Below are positions 8,235 to 16,546 of a DNA stretch of 64,000 bases, piece after piece. The stretch is from CALBJU01 sp965247125 (GTDB lineage Bacteria; Bacteroidota; Rhodothermia; Rhodothermales; UBA10348), in NCBI GenBank assembly GCA_965247125.1, contig CBDFGO010000003.1, forward strand, positions 496,001 through 560,000, in the 5' to 3' direction. Each line of letters opens with the position of its first letter. The first letter of the stretch is position 1. The notes under the pieces were generated by a model. That model saw only the letters and a program-made list of their open reading frames with translations, was not told the DNA's origin and did no database searches. The translations under genes were made by a program, and so were the position numbers.

Positions 8235-10268
8235 TTAAGTGAGATCGCGCTTGGTCATTTCGGAGGCGAGTTCCTCCCAATGCGTATACAATTTCTTGAG
8301 TTCGGTCTGGACTCGTTCGTAGTCGGCCAGAAGCTGTTTTCCTGTTACAGGATCGGCGAAGGTCCCAGGATCGGCCAATTTCGCTTCAAGATCCGACCGT
8401 GCCACTTCCTTGGCTTCCACCTCTGCCTCTGTTTTGGAATACTCGATCTTGAGCTGGTAGTCGTTCAAACCACCTCTCTTGCGGCCCGATTTCTTGATCT
8501 TTTTCTTGCGGGACCGTGCCCGTTCTTCCGCCTCGAGGCGTTTCTGTTCTTTCGTTTTTGGACCGGAGGAAGGAGTCGCAGTGCTCTTTGATACCCCAGG
8601 AGCATCTGACTGAGTCCCCTTATTCTTCTCAAACTTTCGAGCCGTTCCGTGCTCGGTCTGCCATAAATAGTCGCTGAAATTGCCTTCGAATTGCCGAATG
8701 CCGCCATGCTCGACTCGCCACACTTTGTTGACTACCCGATCGAGAAAGTGACGATTGTGCGAGACCACGACGAAGGTACCCGAGTACTGCACGAGCGCTT
8801 CGGCCAGTACGCCGATGGATTGGATGTCAAGATGATTGGTCGGCTCGTCCAATATGAGAAGGTTGGCAGGGGAAGCCAGGGTTCTTGCGAGTGCCACTCG
8901 GCTTCGCTCGCCCCCCGACAAAACCGCAATTTTCTTGAAGACATCGTCTCCGCGCAAGAGGAATGCTCCCAACAGGGTGCGGAGCTGGGTCTCACTGCGC
9001 GTGGGGGCCTCGGAGCGAAGAGCATCGAGAGCGGTTTGTTTGCGGTCAAGAGACTCTGCTTGATGCTGTGCGAAAAACGTTATCTCGACATTGTGACCTT
9101 CCTTGCGTGTGCCTTCGAAGGGTTCGGTGCCGAGGAGCATACGGGCCAGGGTGGACTTGCCGGCTCCGTTCTTTCCGATCAGAGCAATCTTGTCCCCCCG
9201 TTCAATCAGGATCGGACCGGCCTTGGTGAAAACCTCCAGCGGCCCTACTTCGGTCTCATAGGATTTGGAAAACTGATCGATCTCGAATACCGTCCGGCCC
9301 GCCCGCGGCGGCTCAGGAAATCGAAATGAAATCGACGCCTCGTCCGATGGGGGGGGAGGAACTCGATCCATCCGGTCCAGCATCTTGACCCGAGACTGCA
9401 CCTGAGATGCTTTCGTGTTTTTTGACCGGAAGCGCGAAATAAATCGCTCGGTCTCGACAATCATTTTCTGCTGATTGTTGAACGCCGCTCGCATTTGCTC
9501 GCGGCGAATGACGCGATCCTGAAGATAAAATGAGTAGTTGCCCGCGTACTCAGTGAGCTGACCCTGGATCAATTCGACGGTCGTATTCACCATGCGATCC
9601 AGGAAATAGCGGTCATGAGATACCAGAACAACCGTTCCCGGGTAGGTCTTCAGGTACCCTTCCAGCCAATCGATACTGTCAATGTCCAGGTGATTGGTCG
9701 GCTCATCCAGTAAAAGGACATCGGGTTGGACTAGGAGGAGTTTTGCCAGGGCGATCCGCATTCGCCACCCTCCAGAAAACGTCGAGAGGTTGCGATCGAA
9801 GTCGCTTGCTTCAAATCCAAGTCCACTCAGAACAGACTCCGTCCTGGGTCTGATCATGTGAATATCAGCTGCCAGCAGTTTTTCATGGACGGTATTGAAG
9901 TCATGCAGGAAACGCTTGTACACTTCTGTTTCGTGATCAGGATGAGCATCCATTTCTTGAATAAGTCTCTGCTCCTCGCGCTCCAGATCTAGAACTTCAG
10001 AAAACGCTTCCAGCGCTTCGTCAATCACCGAGATATCTCCGGCTACCTCCTCTGTTTCCTGCTTCAAATAGCCCACACTCTGTCCGGAGTACACAATTGA
10101 ACCACCATCCGGGTCCAGCTCCCCTGCAATCATTTTTAAAAGCGTGGTTTTTCCCGCGCCGTTCGGCCCTACCAGGCCAAACCTCTTTCCAATGCGTAGT
10201 GCCCAGGAGGTACGCTCAAGGATGACCTGCTGACCAAAGGCCAACGATATGTTTTGGACCTGAAGAAT
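8235..10268 (-). CDS. ABC-F family ATPase, non-standard start codon likely
   Basis: A cytoplasmic protein of about 677 residues with two ABC ATPase domains and no membrane segment. Domain 1 has GPNGAGKT, signature FSGGWRMR and LLLDEPTNHLD; domain 2 has GKNGAGKS, LSGGERSR and LLILDEPTNHLD. A linker lies between them. A basic stretch (RKKKIKKSGRKRGG) leads to a C-terminal coiled coil, as in Uup-like members. ABC-F proteins act on ribosomes or translation. The first beta strand (ILQVQNISLAFGQQ) must be included, yet no ATG or GTG starts it: the nearest candidates are an ATT at 10268, chosen here, or a TTG at 10322 inside the upstream gene. The start is therefore uncertain. A weak stem (8188-8213) lies after the stop. 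Confidence 0.88.
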   Translation of the reverse strand: MLQVQNISLAFGQQVILERTSWALRIGKRFGLVGPNGAGKTTLLKMIAGELDPDGGSIVYSGQSVGYLKQETEEVAGDISVIDEALEAFSEVLDLEREEQRLIQEMDAHPDHETEVYKRFLHDFNTVHEKLLAADIHMIRPRTESVLSGLGFEASDFDRNLSTFSGGWRMRIALAKLLLVQPDVLLLDEPTNHLDIDSIDWLEGYLKTYPGTVVLVSHDRYFLDRMVNTTVELIQGQLTEYAGNYSFYLQDRVIRREQMRAAFNNQQKMIVETERFISRFRSKNTKASQVQSRVKMLDRMDRVPPPPSDEASISFRFPEPPRAGRTVFEIDQFSKSYETEVGPLEVFTKAGPILIERGDKIALIGKNGAGKSTLARMLLGTEPFEGTRKEGHNVEITFFAQHQAESLDRKQTALDALRSEAPTRSETQLRTLLGAFLLRGDDVFKKIAVLSGGERSRVALARTLASPANLLILDEPTNHLDIQSIGVLAEALVQYSGTFVVVSHNRHFLDRVVNKVWRVEHGGIRQFEGNFSDYLWQTEHGTARKFEKNKGTQSDAPGVSKSTATPSSGPKTKEQKRLEAEERARSRKKKIKKSGRKRGGLNDYQLKIEYSKTEAEVEAKEVARSDLEAKLADPGTFADPVTGKQLLADYERVQTELKKLYTHWEELASEMTKRDLT

Positions 10269-10288
10269 GAGTCTTGCCGATATGGGCC

Positions 10289-11698
10289 TTAGTAGGCGTT
10301 TTCGTTCACAAAGCCGCTCCAAAAGGTCATGAGCATGATTTTCAGGTCCATGCGAAGTGACCAGTTCTGGATATAGTACAGATCGAACTCTATTCGCTTT
10401 TCGATCGACGTATCCCCGCGCCATCCGTGGACTTGTGCCCAGCCGGTGATGCCCGCTTTCATTTTATGTCGAAGCATGTACTTGGGCACTTGGCCTCGAA
10501 ACTCCTTGATGAACACCGGTCGCTCCGGGCGTGGACCGACGACGGACATGTCACCCTTGAGCACGTTGAAGAACTGTGGCATCTCATCCAGCGAAAGTCG
10601 ACGCAGTAGAGCCCCCACCGGCGTTGCTCGCTTTTCATCTGCCTTGGCCCATACCGCACCAGTCGATTTTTCGATACCGACGGGCATGGATCTGAATTTT
10701 ATCATGTTGAATGTCAAACCATTGAGCCCCATGCGCTCTTGACGAAAAAATACCGGCCCCTTGGACGAAAGCTTTACGGCCAGTGCGATGGCGATCAAAA
10801 GAGGAGAGGCGAGCAGCAGGAAGGCAGTCGAAAAAAGAATGTCGATGATACGCTTTATCGCGCGACGAAATTCCATAGGAGCTTCGTCGATTATGTGAAT
10901 TACCGGCATCCCTCCGATATCCGTCACCCTACTGTTCAGGATATCGAGTTGAAACAGGTCGGGTACGAGGCAGACGTGAGCGAGTCGGGTTGACAATTCA
11001 TTGGCGAGTTCGACGATCCGATCCATCGCCGAGATAGGAAGGGTGATGTATACATATTGCACCGGCCGGCCTTCTTCCTCGAAACGGTCCATGACCCTGC
11101 CCAGATCATCGGTCGTTCCAACCACATCCAATCGCTCGGACGGCTGATCGTCCAGAAATCCCAGGGTCTCAAATCCCATCCATGGATACTGTCTGAACGC
11201 TTCCTCCAGCCTCATGCCGACCTCTCCAGCTCCCACGATGAGAACGTTTCGAAGGAATTTTCCGTTTTTTCGGCCGTGCCGGACGTAGGCCAGGATCGCA
11301 ATTCGAAGAGACACGATCAGAACCGGCATATAGAACGCGAAAAGCAGTACGAGAAGCCGGGAAAAGTAAAATGCGCGATATAAGGACATTGACGCGAGAA
11401 CAAACACGATGCCGATGGCAACCGCTTTGGCGACGGTGTAAATGAGGGACGAAAGACGCTGCGCGCGATCGGGTACATATAGACCCGAAGCCCATAATAC
11501 CAGCATCGGAAGGACTATTACCCAGGGAACGAACCTCAAATACATGGACAGAGGCAGCCATTCTGGAAGCGGAAAGATGTCGAGCAGGGGAAAGAGCTCG
11601 AACCGTGTGTAGTACGCCAGAATCCAGCTGACTACGATGACGACAGCATCGGCGAAGAAAAGGAGTCGCTGAAAAAGACGACTTTGCTCCTGGAGCAT
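10289..11698 (-). CDS. Exopolysaccharide polyprenyl glycosylphosphotransferase (WcaJ/WbaP-like)
   Basis: A 469-residue membrane enzyme that should load the first sugar-phosphate onto undecaprenyl phosphate to begin a surface polysaccharide repeat unit. The N-terminal 130 residues contain four to five membrane helices. Next comes a Rossmann-like CoA_binding_3 region beginning LIVGAGEVGMRLEEAF. The C-terminal third is the bacterial sugar transferase domain, with FFRQERMGLNG, IKFRSM, DEMPQFFNVLKGDMSVVGPRPERP and KAGITGWAQVHGWRG. All usual catalytic blocks are intact. It lies upstream of the ABC-F gene, 20 bp from the ATT start proposed there. A second, degenerate copy of this architecture is found at 14249-16327. 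Confidence 0.92.
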   Translation of the reverse strand: MLQEQSRLFQRLLFFADAVVIVVSWILAYYTRFELFPLLDIFPLPEWLPLSMYLRFVPWVIVLPMLVLWASGLYVPDRAQRLSSLIYTVAKAVAIGIVFVLASMSLYRAFYFSRLLVLLFAFYMPVLIVSLRIAILAYVRHGRKNGKFLRNVLIVGAGEVGMRLEEAFRQYPWMGFETLGFLDDQPSERLDVVGTTDDLGRVMDRFEEEGRPVQYVYITLPISAMDRIVELANELSTRLAHVCLVPDLFQLDILNSRVTDIGGMPVIHIIDEAPMEFRRAIKRIIDILFSTAFLLLASPLLIAIALAVKLSSKGPVFFRQERMGLNGLTFNMIKFRSMPVGIEKSTGAVWAKADEKRATPVGALLRRLSLDEMPQFFNVLKGDMSVVGPRPERPVFIKEFRGQVPKYMLRHKMKAGITGWAQVHGWRGDTSIEKRIEFDLYYIQNWSLRMDLKIMLMTFWSGFVNENAY

Positions 11699-11777
11699 AA
11701 CGGATCACAGATTGGAATTTAAAGAGCTCTGGTAGCCGTTATCGGAATGATATACGCTGCTGTACGAAATGACTGTG

Positions 11778-11809
11778 TGGCAAAGATACAATGTCTGGCA
11801 AAGATACAA
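11778..11809. repeat. Short direct repeat, 14 bp twice at 18-bp spacing
   Basis: The sequence TGGCAAAGATACAA occurs at 11778-11791 and again at 11796-11809, separated by TGTC, giving an 18-bp period. It sits in the 162-bp gap between the start of the glycosyltransferase gene (11698) and the end of nadC (11861), both on the minus strand. It is one of four short tandem duplications of 17-18 bp found at gene boundaries in this window. No known element is recognised. Confidence 0.85.
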
Positions 11810-11860
11810 CCCGGACGCATTTCTCTGCCTTAGAGGGCATTCTTTTCACATCACCAGATT

Positions 11861-12736
11861 CTACTCATCGATCGATACGAGTAGCGACAAATCCAGGGCG
11901 TGAACCGAGTGCGTGAGCGCTCCGCTGGAAATAAAATCCACACCGGTTTTCGCGATGGCCTTCACTGCATTCAACGTAATGTTGCCAGATGCCTCCGTTT
12001 CCAGTTGCCCCTGAACGAGACGAACGGCTTCGAGAAGCGCGCTCGTGTCCACACTTCCATCTGCATCAACAGAGACAAAGTTGTCCAACATTACCCGATC
12101 CGCTCCGCCGTGATTCAAAACTCGTTTCAGCTCGGCCTGCGAAGTCACTTCTATTTCTACCTTCAGACCCTTTCCGGCAGTTCGGTCCAACGCATTTTCC
12201 AGGCTACCTGCAGCAGCAATGTGATTTTCCTTGATCAGGATCATATCAAACAGTCCGACGCGGTGGTTGCTTCCGCCACCGAGCAGGACCGCCCACTTGT
12301 CCAGTATTCTGAGTCCCGGTGCTGTCTTGCGGGTATCGAGGAGGACAGTGGCACTACCCTCGAGCATATCGACCATTTGTCGTGTTGCAGAAGCGATTCC
12401 ACTCATCCGTTGCATGACATTCAGGGCCAGGCGCTCACCCTCAAGAATTGCGATTGCGTTTCCTTCAACTCGCCCGAAGGTCTCTCCCGAAACCACCCGA
12501 GATCCATCAGATTGCAGCCAATCGATTCGAATAGTGGGATCGAGTCGATGGAATACCACTTCAGCCACTTCTGATCCAGCAATAATGCCCGACTCTTTGG
12601 CGACAAATAGGCCCCGCGCACGCGTTTCGGGGGCAATGGTAGCTCGGCTCGTAGCGTCCCCACCCGCCAGATCTTCTTCCAGCGCGCGCTCAATGATGCG
12701 GTCCAGGACATCCTGTGTTACATACCTGGGTCGCAT
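11861..12736 (-). CDS. nadC: Nicotinate-nucleotide pyrophosphorylase (quinolinate phosphoribosyltransferase)
   Basis: A 291-residue cytoplasmic enzyme of de novo NAD synthesis; it converts quinolinate and PRPP to nicotinate mononucleotide, CO2 and pyrophosphate. Family blocks visible are ALEEDLAGGDATSRA at the N-terminus, LNVMQRMSGIAS, DTRKTAPGLR, GGGSNHRVGLFDMILIKENH, and the C-terminal VDFISSGALTHS. Length is typical. Its ATG overlaps the stop of the upstream thioesterase gene (TGATG), so the two are probably translationally coupled. nadA and nadB are not in the window. Confidence 0.97.
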   Translation of the reverse strand: MRPRYVTQDVLDRIIERALEEDLAGGDATSRATIAPETRARGLFVAKESGIIAGSEVAEVVFHRLDPTIRIDWLQSDGSRVVSGETFGRVEGNAIAILEGERLALNVMQRMSGIASATRQMVDMLEGSATVLLDTRKTAPGLRILDKWAVLLGGGSNHRVGLFDMILIKENHIAAAGSLENALDRTAGKGLKVEIEVTSQAELKRVLNHGGADRVMLDNFVSVDADGSVDTSALLEAVRLVQGQLETEASGNITLNAVKAIAKTGVDFISSGALTHSVHALDLSLLVSIDE

Positions 12737-13152
12737 CAGTGGTCACCTCGGAGCAGGCGCAGAAACTCCTCGGGAGCCGAAACGGGCCGGGATCGCTCAG
12801 GGTCAAAAAAACAAAGCGTCACGTGCCCGGTTACCAACTTCAGATCGTCTATGGCCCTTCGGACGACATACTCACATGTGATCCGCACTGCCGATTTGGA
12901 GATGGAAACCCTGGTTTCCACGATGATCTCATCGTCATACCGAGCCGGTTGCTGAAATTTGGCGGCAAGGTCGGTGACCGGGAGAATGTAGCCGCTCTCC
13001 TCTATCTGTTTGTAGGGGAGACCCAGGTCGCGCAGGGCCTCGGTACGAGCAACTTCGAACCAGTCCAGATAGTGGACGTGGTAGACGACACCCATTTTAT
13101 CGCACTCCCGAAAACGGACACGATGACGGTATATGTGGGGGCCATCTGGCAT
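12736..13152 (-). CDS. Acyl-CoA thioesterase, 4HBT (YbgC/FadM-like)
   Basis: A 138-residue hotdog-fold protein. The 4-hydroxybenzoyl-CoA thioesterase motif appears as VRFRECDKMGVVYHVHYLDW near residue 20, with the catalytic Asp in ECDKMG, followed by the conserved WFEVARTEAL helix. Members hydrolyse acyl-CoA or acyl-ACP thioesters; the exact substrate cannot be read from the sequence. It lies between accA (68 bp upstream, same strand) and nadC (overlapping). The neighbourhood with accA fits a role in fatty acid metabolism. Confidence 0.9.
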   Translation of the reverse strand: MPDGPHIYRHRVRFRECDKMGVVYHVHYLDWFEVARTEALRDLGLPYKQIEESGYILPVTDLAAKFQQPARYDDEIIVETRVSISKSAVRITCEYVVRRAIDDLKLVTGHVTLCFFDPERSRPVSAPEEFLRLLRGDH

Positions 13153-13220
13153 GCGATGAAATCGTTTGAAAGCAGTGTTTCGAGATTGGACAGATCGTCA
13201 TTCAAAGTCGGCCCGTTAAA

Positions 13221-14216
13221 TTAAGCCTCTTTGAAAGCTCCCATCGCATCGAAATTACTGATCCGTGCGGTCAGCAGATCTTCGGTGGAGAGCTTCTGAA
13301 GCTCGACAAGATTACTCGCGATCGCCCTTCCAACGCCTTCAAATGTGACATCTGGGTCGCGATGAGCACCCCCCATGGGTTCACCGATTATTTCGTCGAC
13401 GATGCCGAGACTGATAAGATCTAGTGCCGTCAATTTTAATGCTCGGGCCGCCTCTTCCTTGTAGTCCCAGGACCTCCAGAGAATAGCGGAACAGTTTTCT
13501 GGAGATATTACCGAGTACCAAGCGTTCTCGAGCATCAACATCCTGTCTCCAACTCCGATGCCGAGTGCACCGCCGGACGCTCCTTCTCCAATAACGACCA
13601 CGATTACTGGAACGGGAAGCCTGGCCATCTCGAACAGATTCAGAGCGATGGCCTGCGCCTGGCCGCGCTCTTCCGCCTCCTGCCCTGGAAACGCTCCAGG
13701 GGTGTCGAGGAGCGTTATGATCGGTTTACCGAATCGGGCTGCCATTTTCATCAATCGAATCGCTTTTCGGTAGCCTTCTGGATTTGGCATTCCGAAACGA
13801 CGATATTTGCGACTCATTGTGTCCCGTCCTTTCTGGTGGCCCAGAATCAATACGGTCTGGTCCTTTGAACCGTATCGGGATCCTTTGAATTTTGCGAATC
13901 CGCCTACGATGGCGGGATCATCACCGAACAGTCGATCCCCGTGCAGTTCTACAAAGCCCTCGGTCAGGGCCTCAATATGGTCGAGTGAATAAGGTCGGTC
14001 TGGATGACGGGCAATCAGGACCCGCTGCCATCTCGTCAAATTCTCATAGATCGACGTGCGAAGGTCCGATACTCTTTCCTCAAGAGCGCTGATGGAGCTC
14101 GCAAGGTCATCCCCTTCTTCTTCGTTGCGAATATGTCGCATTTCTTCGAGCTTTTCCTCCAGTTCAAATAGAGGCCGCTCAAAATCAAGCAAGTGGGCTT
14201 TTTTCTTCTGCTGCAT
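13221..14216 (-). CDS. accA: Acetyl-CoA carboxylase carboxyltransferase subunit alpha
   Basis: A 331-residue subunit of acetyl-CoA carboxylase, which makes malonyl-CoA for fatty acid synthesis. The N-terminal coiled region (LLDFERPLFELEEKLEEM) and blocks RHPDRPYSLDHIEAL, FVELHGDRLFGDDPAIVGG, NPEGYRKAIRLMKMAARF, TLLDTPGAFPGQEAEERGQA, IGEGASGGALGIGVGD and SPENCSAILWRSWDYKEEA are all classic. Length is normal. The accD partner is not present. The gene starts 33 bp downstream of the end of the glycosyltransferase fusion, on the same strand. Confidence 0.98.
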   Translation of the reverse strand: MQQKKKAHLLDFERPLFELEEKLEEMRHIRNEEEGDDLASSISALEERVSDLRTSIYENLTRWQRVLIARHPDRPYSLDHIEALTEGFVELHGDRLFGDDPAIVGGFAKFKGSRYGSKDQTVLILGHQKGRDTMSRKYRRFGMPNPEGYRKAIRLMKMAARFGKPIITLLDTPGAFPGQEAEERGQAQAIALNLFEMARLPVPVIVVVIGEGASGGALGIGVGDRMLMLENAWYSVISPENCSAILWRSWDYKEEAARALKLTALDLISLGIVDEIIGEPMGGAHRDPDVTFEGVGRAIASNLVELQKLSTEDLLTARISNFDAMGAFKEA

Positions 14217-14248
14217 GCAGTTAGGCCAGTTGGTGAGACTTACCCGAA

Positions 14249-16327
14249 TCAGACGACTTCGCGCGAGGTGGGTGCGCGAAACGACGCCAATATAATCTCC
14301 AAATCGAGTCCTGGTGTCTGGTGAGTGACATAATACCAGTATGCTCGAACGATTTCACCGGACTCCAACTCATCAGCGGGCATCGTGTTCGTGACTGCGA
14401 AAACTCCCGGCCGAAGATTCCAGTTTTTTGGAATGAGGTCCTCATCCACATCCCGGTGCCCGATCAGGGCCTTTTCGCCAAGGAGAACGCTCCAGAGATT
14501 CCAGAAGGGCCGAATACCGCTCCGAAAGCGTGAACTGCGAGGTGTTAAGGTCGAAATAAGCCACAAAACAGGCGTCAAGGGAAGGACCAACAGAGAAAAC
14601 AGTTTCTCGAAAAGTCCTTTTGAGAAGGGAGTCCTCAATTCCACGATCTCCGTGGGGTTGGCAGAGAGTGAACCGACGGACAGCCGACTCACGGAAGACT
14701 TGCCAATGATGCGGTCACGGCCTTCACTGAGCATGCGAAACTGCACCGATAAATCTTTCAGTTCCCGCATCGTATTGAATATGGTCTGATTCGATACGTC
14801 GCGCGCGGCAAAGACGATGTCGTCAAACCCGCGGATACGCACGAGGTCTCGAAGATTTGTGAGCCGACCCAGTCGATGGAGCCTCGGGAGTGTTTGTTCG
14901 CCTGAATTTTCAGGGGGTGCCAAGTCGAACTCTTCTTGCCCTTCGACCTCTTCGGATACAAATCCTACTATGCGAAACGGAGGGCGAGGATGACCGATCA
15001 ACAATCGTGCAAGTCTCTGGGCCTCGGATTCTTTACCGACCAGTATGGCTTTTCGCGGTCCTCTACTTCCACGGCCACTTGCGAATCTCCAGGATAGTAA
15101 AAACAGCAAGGCAAGTGGAAAACTCGCCACGACGACCCATCTCGAGAAGGCAATGGATTGGATAAAGAACGAGAGGCTTGCCACAATCAGAAATCCGATC
15201 AGCAGGCCAATAAAAACGGGTGAACTTGGACGCCGACCGCCACGGCGGTATCCACCGGCGCTCGCGATCGCGACGGTAGTCGCGATCGCGTATGCGGGAG
15301 CAGTACTGAGGTAGAACAGGGCTGACAGACTTCCCCCTGTCTGTTCGTATCTGAGATATCCGAGGGCGAGGACACTCAAGTACACACCGAGAAAATCGAT
15401 CACCGGTGGAGTCGCTCTCCGTACGCTCGCCGATATCAGGGAAATACCTGCCCTGATTCTGACCCCGGCGCGGAGCATGGACGCAAGAATTGTCGAGCGC
15501 TCGCCCTCAACATGTTTTTCAAGGAAGAGCAACATCGCGCCGTAGAACAGCCTCACATATTTGATTTCGCCCTTCTTGGTGCTTTCCCCTTTGTAGTGAA
15601 TGATTTGAGTCGACGGTGTGTACCAGATTTTCCAGCCAGCCTGCTTGATCCTGTAGCAGAGATCGAGATCCTCTCCGTACATGAAAAAATCCTCATCAAA
15701 AAGGCCAGCGCCTTCCTCGGAAAGCAATGCATCTCGCCGGAGGAGCATACAGGACCCGCTCAGGGCATCCACTTCAGATTCTTGATCCTGCTTGAGATAG
15801 GTCAGATTGTAACGGCCGAAACGTTTGCTTCGGGGGAAGAGTCGGCCGAGCCCCGTCATCCTGTAAAAGGCCGTCTCGGGAGTGGGAAAAGAGCGCCGGC
15901 TTTCAGGGGCGAAGGATCCATCAGGGTTCAGAATTTGGCAGCTGAGGGCGCCGCAATCCTTGTGCGAATCCATGAACGACTTCAGCTGAACGAGCGTGTC
16001 TTCCTGAACAATGGTATCCGGATTCAGGATCAGAATGTATTCGCCTTTGGCCCTCAGGATTGCCTGATTGTTGGCGGCTCCGAAGCCCACATTTTGGTCG
16101 TTCGCAATTACATGGACGTGCGGAAATTCCCGGGAGACGGTTGCCAGTGAATCGTCGATGGAATTATTGTCGACTACCCATGACTCGACCGTCAGATCTC
16201 TGGACGCCTGCTCGACGGATCTGAGCGTCTGGATAAGAAACTCACAAACGTTGTAGTTGACGATTACAACGCTCAGGTCAATGTGACCCGAGGGTTCTTC
16301 GTTCGCATGTGAGGGTGATGATTCCAT
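14249..16327 (-). CDS. Fusion: family 2 glycosyltransferase with membrane region and degenerate sugar transferase
   Basis: A 692-residue membrane protein. Residues 1-290 are a GT2 glycosyltransferase (VVIVNYNVCEFLIQTL, VDNNS, NVGFGAANNQAI, LNPDT, and EDFFMYGEDLDLCYRIKQAGW), probably of the rhamnosyltransferase type. Then come four to five membrane helices (about 310-430). A Rossmann-like CoA_binding_3 region starts at AILVGKESEAQRLARLL. The last 110 residues resemble the sugar transferase domain of WcaJ-type enzymes (LLGEKALIGHRD for LKGDMSVVGPRP; LRPGVFAVTNT for KAGITGWAQ), but the key RQERMG, FRSM and DE-P motifs are missing, so this half is probably not catalytic. Likely roles are adding a later sugar and anchoring or scaffolding. 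The neighbouring glycan gene is at 10289-11698. Confidence 0.85.
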   Translation of the reverse strand: MESSPSHANEEPSGHIDLSVVIVNYNVCEFLIQTLRSVEQASRDLTVESWVVDNNSIDDSLATVSREFPHVHVIANDQNVGFGAANNQAILRAKGEYILILNPDTIVQEDTLVQLKSFMDSHKDCGALSCQILNPDGSFAPESRRSFPTPETAFYRMTGLGRLFPRSKRFGRYNLTYLKQDQESEVDALSGSCMLLRRDALLSEEGAGLFDEDFFMYGEDLDLCYRIKQAGWKIWYTPSTQIIHYKGESTKKGEIKYVRLFYGAMLLFLEKHVEGERSTILASMLRAGVRIRAGISLISASVRRATPPVIDFLGVYLSVLALGYLRYEQTGGSLSALFYLSTAPAYAIATTVAIASAGGYRRGGRRPSSPVFIGLLIGFLIVASLSFFIQSIAFSRWVVVASFPLALLFLLSWRFASGRGSRGPRKAILVGKESEAQRLARLLIGHPRPPFRIVGFVSEEVEGQEEFDLAPPENSGEQTLPRLHRLGRLTNLRDLVRIRGFDDIVFAARDVSNQTIFNTMRELKDLSVQFRMLSEGRDRIIGKSSVSRLSVGSLSANPTEIVELRTPFSKGLFEKLFSLLVLPLTPVLWLISTLTPRSSRFRSGIRPFWNLWSVLLGEKALIGHRDVDEDLIPKNWNLRPGVFAVTNTMPADELESGEIVRAYWYYVTHQTPGLDLEIILASFRAPTSREVV

Positions 16328-16546
16328 TGTTTTTAGACCGGGACGTCGCCCGCTACGCCTGTACTGCGGAAAACGGGGCCCAAGATACGGTTAATCACCT
16401 ACTCAGGTCCCGAATGGTGCGTTTTCGCCCATGCTATCGTCACCCGTTGCTCACACCCGACCTAATAAGGGACTGGTGTAAGGATTGGCGCAAGAAACGC
16501 TGTATCATGGCACAGAAAATTTGGTCGTCCCTTTTTGACAACCCCT

